Source: Chara braunii
Taxonomy: Eukaryota > Streptophyta > Charophyceae > Charales > Characeae
Assembly (NCBI GenBank): GCA_003427395.1
Contig: BFEA01000004.1
Coordinates: forward strand, 3,950,290 to 4,014,289
Direction: 5' to 3'
Length of the DNA stretch: 64,000 nt
Shown here: piece by piece, positions 56,441 through 64,000 of the stretch
How the letters are laid out: every line of letters starts with the position of its first letter
Numbering within the stretch: the stretch's first letter is position 1
Position numbers and translations under genes: made by a program
Notes under the pieces: generated by a model
Seen by the model: the letters and a program-made list of their open reading frames with translations, nothing else
What the model was told of the DNA's origin: nothing
The model's database searches: none

Positions 56441-57878
56441 AGGCCTCGCCCCTCCTTGTATTCCTCTCTTTCTTCTTCATTTTCGAAAGACTAATGCACC
56501 TTCTTATCAATGCACATGCGACTCAACGAAGCCTCATTCACAAAAAAAGAAAAACTCGTAAACTTCGAGTTGTCCGACCATTAACCTCTAGTAGTTAGCT
56601 CGAACAAATCTTCAGGGCACCAACTTTACCTTTCCTTTTTGAACCTACCCTCTATAAGCGGTCATGTTCAACATGTCATCCTTGCACAAGGACCATACTA
56701 ATCTACGCAGTGTCATTTTAATTTCAACGGATGTCCCAAAGGACCAAAGCAGGGCAGCGACGCGGAGACATGATCAACGAACTGACTGGTTCCAGGTAAT
56801 TCTGAATCATTTATCCTCTTCATCTGAAGGTATCGGATTAAAAAATTAGTCTGTGTTTTAACATTTGATGGTGTTACAAACTGAACTATGTTCGCTGATC
56901 TCAACTGGTGTCGTGAAACCGTTACAGTTCCGACCCTAGGTTACTCAGAATAATGTTATCCTGGACATCTGAATATAGCGGGATTCAAAGTTTGAGTCTG
57001 TATTTTAGTGGTTCATAGGTATACCAATTGCGTTACGTTGATTGGTGGCACTGCCGACCTCGGGATTTTAAAATAATAATCAAGTAATAATCACAATAAT
57101 AATAATAATTGGAAGGGTAAAGGGAGAAAGGCCACTGACACCTCCTCGGTAATGCCAATCAGGCCCACGACCGGGATCAGTAGCAAAACCAAAAGGGATA
57201 ATCCGGCAAAACCCTCAACCCCTCAATTCACAAGCGGTTATCGGGTACCTGAAAATTTAGGAATGAAAATTCTGAAGTGAGAGTTTTTGGCAGTCTGAAA
57301 ATCCTGAATGGTCCTAAAGTGGTGAAAGGTTCGAAGACCCTCAAAACCACCTGTTTAGGCATGCTGCATCCTGTATTGGTGAAGGGTGTCCTAAAGTGGT
57401 CAAGTGAGAGTTTTTGGCAGTCTGAAAATCCTGAATGGTCCTGAAGTGGTGAAAGGTTCGAAGACCATGAAAACCACCCTTTACCATTTGAGGATGCAGC
57501 CTGCCTAAACAGGTGGTTTTCAGGGTCTTCGGAACTTTCACCACTGCAGGACCATTCGGACCATTCGGGATTTTCAGATCTGAATGGTCCTGAAGTGGTG
57601 AAAGGTCCGAAGACTCTGGAAACCACCTGTTTAGGCAGGCTGCATCCTAAAGTGGTGGGGTGTTCTGAAGTGGTGGTGAAAAATACGACTATTGTTAACC
57701 TTCTCTTCCTCAATTTCCTTCAAACCACTCGCTTCTTCATTACTAGTTGAAGGTCTTGATCCTCGTATCTACAACATGAAAGTCTATTGTCGTAACTAAT
57801 AGGGTTAGGCCAAAGTTTGAGCTTAAGCCACCAGTACCTTTGCCGTCCGGTTTCGACAAGTCCTGACCAGTACCCGAA

Positions 57879-57949
57879 CTTTCAGGAGGCCGAGCCCGAC
57901 GTTGATCAATCTGATCGGTGGCCGTCATTTCGTTTCGGCCTCCTGAAAG
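57879..57949. repeat. Perfect 15-bp inverted repeat (CTTTCAGGAGGCCGA)
   Basis: CTTTCAGGAGGCCGA (57879-57893) and TCGGCCTCCTGAAAG (57935-57949) flank a 41-base loop just inside the left arm of the fold-back element. Confidence 0.85.
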
Positions 57950-58979
57950 GTCAGAGGCCGAGTATTTTCAAACCGACAAAGCTACTGGTGGTTTAATAAT
58001 CACAAAAGACATTATAAACGATATCCGCCCTGCATCCAGACTTGTCACAAATATACCAAAGCCACACATTGCCCTATCGGTCGATCCTACGACCACCAAG
58101 TTCTTGCACCTACCACGCGGAGCACCGGGTTTCGTTCATGGTCGTCACACACACCACCTATTAAGAGTAAGTTATGTTGTCGTTGCTCTAGGCCCATGCA
58201 AGTGGCCAACTTTCGACTAGTACGTTTACTATTTCGACGAAACTTTATTTGCGAACGCTTTGCTGAGACCGTAAAAGAGCCCTTCGTCCAGGTTAGGAAC
58301 GCAGTACCCTAGACTTTTTCTGAACTCTGGACTATGCGGGCTAGAATACCACCTCAAGCAACCCAAAAGTAGTCTGCTCGACGCACAGATAATCAATCTT
58401 AATGTTGGTCACGACGATGTCGACCTCTACACACACGCACCACGTGCACGTGGTCCTTGTAATCAAAACATTATATTATTCTACTTCGCATGATAAAATT
58501 ACCAACCCTGCCGCCTGATCACAGAACCATCAAACGTGAAGGTAATCAATATGCGCCCCAAAGTGCACGCCTATGCACTTTATATTACGCTCATACCATT
58601 AACTACATTGTCTGCCACCGAAAAACAGACCGCACTCATTCAAAGCTTCCAATCTTCAATTTAAATTTCATTTTTGTCACTTATATGAAAAACAAGGGTA
58701 AGGGTATTTGCGCCGACATTGTGATCATCTTTGCGGCCCTGGCCCGATGCCTTTACGCTCATAGGTTCAAATGAACCTGGTCGTGCAAACGAACGAGTGC
58801 ATTTCCGTACCAGAGATTGCAGAGGAAAGAGAGAAAGGGATATACTTACCTGGTGGCAGCACGAGGGAGAAGTGTTGAAAGTGGCGATGCATCTTCCTTG
58901 GTTCGAGCGGAAGATCAATTCTCTGTTCTTCAGGTAGTGGGTTCAACAACAAACGATTTCAACTGCGTACATCTTACCT

Positions 58980-60410
58980 AGTTATAGGGGAAGATTCATT
59001 CTCATTTTGCACATTTGGTGGATGTTGACCACACTACTGAGCATGCTCATCACCGATTTGCTGGTGCAGATTGCGTTATTATTCGTGGGTTCGAGTGACG
59101 AGCTGCTACTGATTGTGTTGGTGATCACATAATGGAGAAGGAAAAAGAGGTTACCATCGAAAAAGATAAATTGTGCAGGCACACGGCACAACAACATCGC
59201 ATGAACGAAGGGTGTGACGCGCACGCTTCATAACGAAATTGGAACGACTGAGATTAGGATTGGAGGTCGACAGCCCCGCGAGTTGGAGTCTACTTATGCT
59301 TAAAACAACGAGTTGGTGTTAGTAGAGAATTGAGAAAGAATGGGGTTGGGAGGAGAACGAGGCAGCGGGGTAGTACTAGGTATACCTACTTGGCGCAGGG
59401 AGATGTATCTTCCCATGTTCTAGTGAAAGATTGATTCTCAATTATGAAGGAGGGTAGTCGGGATCGTGGTGGTTATTCCCCTAGCTTTGACGCTCTGCAT
59501 CTGAAGCCCAATACCAGTCTTCACCATCGACATGGTTGTCACTTTCATCTTGATGATGTTGATTGGGGTCATTATCAAGGTATGTTGGTTGTATTGCTCA
59601 TCTTGGTCGTGGTTATCGCCATAGCTGAATATCTTCATCACGGTGACCATGCTAATCATTGTTAAAGTTCCGCGGGTAATCGAGTTGCTGCTTCGACCAT
59701 TGTCTCCACTCCGATCCGTGATTGGTCAGGGTTGCGATTATCCTCATCGGGATCGTGGTGATCTTCTTCCTTGTATGCAAGCGTTAATAAATGTGTAAGA
59801 GAAAAAAAAAAAAAAAAAAAAAAAAAAACAGAGGGAGAGAGAGAGAGAAAGAGAGATTTAACATGACATGCATCTTCCCACGTTTTAGAGGAAACTCTAA
59901 TCTCTATTTTTACATTCTACCCAAGTTTGAGCGGGAGGTTCATTCTTAAATTGGGGCACAACGGACAATCCATTTCACAGTGTATTTTTCCATGTTCTAA
60001 CGAAAGATTCATTCTTATTTTGCATATTTGTTGTGAAATGGCATGCGACGCAAGATTGAGGGAACGAGGCTCATCGTGTTCACAATGCTTGTCGGAACCG
60101 TCATGACTGTCTTCATGTGGTCGTTACCTCGTAGAAATTGATGTCGCATTTGCTTTCCACGTGACGATTTTGGTTGCATTCTGCGTTGTGGTGGTCAACA
60201 CGTTCGTCAGAATCTCAATACCCAACTTAGTTAATATCCTCTCTCAGGTTGTTATCCCGATCCCAGTATTGCATGTGCTGATACTTGTCGCCACGTTCGT
60301 TTTGGTCGTTATTATCACCGTCCTCGTTTTTGTCCGAGTCGCGTTCATTTGTGCTCGTGGCTATCTTCAGCGTAATCGCCCTTCAATGTTCCTCGCAGTT
60401 ATACATTGAG
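58980..60410 (-). repeat. Tandem-like copies of the AAGATTCATTCTCATTTTGC repeat with GAYRAY-rich bodies
   Basis: AAGATTCATTCTCATTTTGC or variants at about 58990, 59425 and 60005, each preceded by CTTCCCATGTTCTA-type words in the last two. The following bodies read Asp/Asn-rich on the minus strand (for example GDNNDQNERGDKYQHMQY near 60320-60260). Inverse relation to 55190-56440. A poly-A run sits at 59800-59828. Confidence 0.4.
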
Positions 60411-60589
60411 TTCATGTGGCTCCCCTTCTTATCGCTCACATACCACAATTATATTTATTATTATCCTATGAATATGATTCATCACCTTCGCCTGAAAAAG
60501 TTATGAGTCTGATTAATGCAAACAATACAATTCGTCAGATAAATCGACTTGTGTAATAAAGTCGGTTGGAAAACCAGTGCTTCGATCTG

Positions 60590-60960
60590 TGACCCTCATA
60601 CGGGTCAGTCTTAGGCATTCTACCACGCATATAGTTAATGCTACCGGGATCGAGAGAACGCCCTCATCGGGCATACTTCTGCGATGTCAAGTAAATATGT
60701 TCATATGTGGGTCAGTAGCTCAGCAGGGATATGCCTACCTAAGGGTAGTGGCAACCTATCAGGTAGGGGTAAGTTGTATCTCGCGGAGCCCCGTCTTGTC
60801 GCATGAAGATGCGAGGCGTATATAGCTGGCTCGCACGACCGAAATGGTACCTCCGTTTGATAAAAAAATAAACTTTTGTATGACTTAACTATAAAGGTTC
60901 GACACTTGTGACCACGTGTGGGTCGCACGCTACGACTAGTGGCGCCGTTTGCTATAAACT
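60590..60960 (+). mobile_element. SINE-like repeat, family 2, copy 3
   Basis: ACGGGTCAGTCTTAGGCATT (about 60600), A-box-like TAGCTCAGCAGG (60716-60727), GCCTACCTAAGGGTAGTGG, GGTAAGTTGTATCTCGCG and GGTTCGACACT at 60896. A-to-B spacing 180 against 177 in the copy at 39298. Nested in the fold-back element. Confidence 0.6.
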
Positions 60961-61591
60961 TCGGCTGCCTACCGAGGTCCTTAGAAAACAAACTTGGATA
61001 CAAGTAAGTTAGAAGTCGAGGAAAAACGGCAAAAGTAAATTAGTTATAGTCGAGAGAAAGTTAACAACAATCGTAATTTTTATCACCACTTCAGGATGCA
61101 ACCTGCCTAAACAGGTGGTTTTCAGGGTCTCCGGACCTTTCACCACTTGATGACCATTCAGGTTGTATCCTCAAGTGGTGATTTTCATGGTCTTCGGACC
61201 TTTCACCACGTGAGGACCATTCAGGATTTTCAGACTGCCCAAAACTCTCACTTTACCACTTCATGACACCCTTCACCACTTCAGGATGCAGTCTGCCTAA
61301 ACAAGTGGTTTTCATGGTCTTCGGACCTTTTACCATTTCAGGACCATTCAAATTTTCAGACTGCCCAAAACTCTCACTTTAGAATTTTCATTCCTGAATT
61401 TTCAGCTACCCGATAACCGTTTGTGTCATAGCCTAGTATTATAAAACTTAGTAAAAAATAAATGTATTTGCTTACAAAATATTCTTTTAATTAAAAATTT
61501 AATAAAAAAGACATGTATTTGTGAACAAAATATTTTTTTAATTATACTCGTACTTAGGGTAGAAGTGTATATTAGGTTACGTCAGTGTATC

Positions 61592-62403
61592 TTGGTCTTT
61601 ACTATGACAGTTGTTGTTAGAAATTTGTAGATTTTTTTACCATAGACTTTATGGTGACACTATGCGCATTTAGTAAATTTGTTTGCATTTGTGTCACTAC
61701 GCCCACTAATTACTCGAGCAAGGACTGTGGTATTTGTTACATCCACTAAGCTGCCTGAGTTGTTGTAGCGCATACCTTGATACACTCGTATCAAGAGTAA
61801 ATTTAGTTAGGATAAGAACTCTTAGGGACTATTAAAGTTAATCCCTGTCAAGTATATCGATGGACTAAACAAAATCATGTAAGAAAACGAACTCAAATAG
61901 TCAATGGTGTAAACAAAAATGACAATCGGTAACCAGTGTTTATCTGAGACTTTGGATATTACTAAGGCGAAATCAATATTGATTGTATGAGGGGGACTAT
62001 TGGTCGTGGCATTGTCACAGTAAAAGGGGAGTGAATTTAAACATTTTATTAGCAGAGATAACATATGTGTTTTTTTTTTGTTTTTTTTTTTTGCACTCTT
62101 ATTAGAAGTCCGACTTAGAGAGTTTAAAGGCGCATTGGGCCGCATGTGTATGTTGGTCTTTACTATGACAGTTGTTGTTAGAAATTTGTGGATCATGATA
62201 CTATAGAGTTTTTCGTAACGCTATGAGCATATAATGCATTTATTTATATTTGTGTTGTTATGCTCACTAGTTGCTCGAGCAAGGACTGTGGTACTTGTCA
62301 CAACCTCTAAGCTACCAGAGTGGGTGTAGTATACGCCTTGATACACGTGTCTTAGGAGTAAGTTTTAATAAGGTAAGAACCTGCAAGGATTGTTAAAGAT
62401 AAG
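61592..62403. repeat. 250-bp direct duplication flanking an integrase-like relic
   Basis: 61592-61842 and 62153-62403 are direct copies offset by 561 bp (for example TTGGTCTTTACTATGACAGT, CTCGAGCAAGGACTGTGGTA, CCTTGATACAC). Between them the minus strand reads INIDFALVISKVSDKHWLPI then VIFVYTIDYLSSFSYMI, which loosely resembles the start of a Ty3/gypsy integrase core. Unequal LTR remains or a segmental duplication are both possible. Confidence 0.5.
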
Positions 62404-62839
62404 TCGTTGCATACACCTCCGAAGTCCTCTGAGAATGAACTCGAATACAAGGCTTGTTTGAGGTCTATTTAAAGTGTTGGTAAGCGAAGTCTAATGAAAA
62501 AGAAATGTAGTTCTTATCAAGGCATCCTTGCAATTGTCACTATTTGTCTACCTTTTTTATACTATGTTCAAGTGATAGTTATTTTGTTTTTACCAAAATT
62601 ATGAAAATAACAAATGTAAGTTTATATAGTCTGTATATTTTCGAAAGACTCTCACACGTGCTCTACAACTGTCCTTGATAACATTTTTGTCACTCAGGGT
62701 TTCACCACTGTCCTAAAAGGCATTTAAACCTGTGTCGACTATAACCACTTTTTTCCCTCACTCGAGAGATGATTAACAACATATGTTATTTAAAAGTCAT
62801 TTTTAGTCTTATGAAATAGTTCTTGGGTACTTGGATGAG

Positions 62840-63247
62840 GGAATCTGAAACCTGTTTCAGAAGCTACATCCACTTTAGGTCATTACAACAATTTCAGGTC
62901 CCCACCTGAAATTCCTGAAATGACATGAAGTGGCGGAAAATCTGAAAGTTGTTTCAATTCCATCCATCCAAATGGTTGGATGGAGCTACCTGAAACCCCT
63001 TTCAGAAGTTAGCCTCTTCAGACCATTAGAACAGTTTCAAGTTCTTACTTGAAATTTATGAAATGACATAAAGTGGGGTCATTACAACGTTTTCGTATCC
63101 CCACCTAAGACTCCTGTAAGAACCTTAAGTGAATTAAAATATGAAACCGGTTTTCTTTGCCCCCGTTCAATCATTTAGATGGGGGAACCTGAAACCGCTT
63201 TCAAAAACTTGGACCACTTCAAGTCATTTCAGATGACACACAACAAT

Positions 63248-63288
<41 letters not shown>

Positions 63289-63398
63289 CCTCAAACCACT
63301 CGAAACTCCTGAAATGACGTGACATGTTTTTTGGCCATTTCGGCGGTTTCAACCACTTCAGCATCTTTCATTCTGAAATTTCAAATGGTCGTTAACCA
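62840..63398 (+). mobile_element. Palindromic hairpin repeat, family A, copy 2
   Basis: Same blocks and order as 37064-37745: CCCACCTGAAATTCCTGAAA, CATCCAAATGGTTGGATGG, TACCTGAAACCCCTTTCAGA, an A run (63251-63283), CTCCTGAAATGACGTGA and the right end GGTCGTTAACC (63388-63398). Confidence 0.65.
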
Positions 63399-64000
63399 CC
63401 AGTGCCCCAAATGCATTTTATCCGTTAGTATCACAATAACTCATAATAACATAGGGTCATTAAAGCAAACCAGGTAACCAATCGTCATATATATTTTGGT
63501 TGATGCATGTAGTCATATATTTTTATTATTGCATCTCGTTAGTTTTGAGATACTGTTTGGACTTGATTTGAAGGTTGACCATGACGCATCCGCTTTAGAT
63601 ACTGTGGCACATCGACTCGTAACAATTTTATAAAGTATGTTTCTCGCATTCCAAAAAAAGAGTCAATGAGCTATAGAAAACAAAAAATTAACTTATTCGC
63701 ACAATGGGTAATCAGACTCTTTTGATTTTCATATCTAATATGATATTTCTGTTCCAGTACTTGCTTGCTCTAGGATAACGCAATTGCTTACATAGTCGAG
63801 TCTGTCATAGTCTCTGTTCTCTCCAAGCGTTTGCCTCTGCTGTTAAATTAGCACATTAAGTTCCTTTTATTATGCCATCTACGACATGCGGATATGGTAC
63901 CGGGAAGGGAAAAGGAGGACAAGAAAGAAAGGTCGTTGAGAAGCGCATTGATTTAACGAACGGAAAAGAAGGGTTAGAAAACGAGAAAGAATAAAAGTGA
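63399..64000. other. No gene recognised
   Basis: AT-rich unique-looking sequence to the right edge; the last 100 bases are purine-rich. No open frame of note. Confidence 0.5.

Larger units (their letters stand above)
57229..61425. mobile_element. 4.2-kb fold-back element with long inverted arms, family B
   Basis: Left arm 57229-57712 and right arm about 61045-61425 are inverted copies. Outer ends read CACAAGCGGTTATCGGGTA and, reversed, CACAAACGGTTATCGGGTA. Inner edges also pair (TATTGTTAACCTTCTCT against TTGTTGTTAACTTTCTCT). Each arm is made of small palindromic units (CCTGAAGTGGTGAAAGGTCC, CCACCTGTTTAGGCAGGCTG). The 3.3-kb interior holds a SINE-like copy and MITE relics, no transposase. No clear target duplication. 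Confidence 0.6.

Overview
The window is nuclear DNA from a streptophyte, most likely a charophyte alga with a large repeat-rich genome such as Chara. Three things point there: a TOPLESS-type corepressor gene spread over more than 20 kb of introns, a nuclear insert of plastid DNA carrying chlB (lost from flowering-plant plastids) next to ndhD, and very dense microsatellites, SINEs and MITEs. The species is inferred. There is one 698-base gap (27056-27753) and single unresolved bases at 41517, 45389 and 52196.

Positions 1-20987 hold the 5' half of one minus-strand gene, TPL/TPR. I place 13 coding exons, from the ATG at 20985-20987 to an exon ending at 1078. They encode the LisH/CTLH/CRA N-terminal corepressor domain, the proline-rich linker and the first WD40 blades. 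Exon phases agree throughout except for one exon of about 70 nt (expected between 5746 and 3330) that I could not find. The gene runs off the left edge. Its introns contain a LINE fragment (plus strand), two SINE copies, a TIR element of about 630 bp and several tandem repeats. A GC-rich, CpG-rich stretch lies upstream of the start codon (20988-22260).

Positions 22.3-42.6 kb hold no recognisable gene. They contain microsatellites, a 128-bp MITE, a tRNA-like double head at 29.3 kb, four (CAGA)n-centred repeats at 31-35 kb, a palindromic hairpin repeat at 37.1-37.7 kb, a SINE-like repeat at 39.3 kb and one unidentified 150-aa ORF at 40.8 kb.

Positions 42.6-52.4 kb are a cluster of related non-autonomous elements. 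One (51612-52381) is intact enough to show CAGGGT termini and a perfect 8-bp target duplication, the signature of hAT transposons. Each element carries two tandem copies of a conserved motif of about 40 bp. The same stretch contains the plastid insert (45.18-45.64 kb), two adjacent SINEs and a broken ORF.

Positions 53-64 kb hold a decayed tandem array, a 4.2-kb fold-back element with long inverted arms (57229-61425), a second copy of the 37-kb hairpin repeat and a 250-bp direct duplication flanking an integrase-like relic. The only gene I am sure of is TPL. The rest is mobile-element and repeat biology, and some of these families look undescribed.
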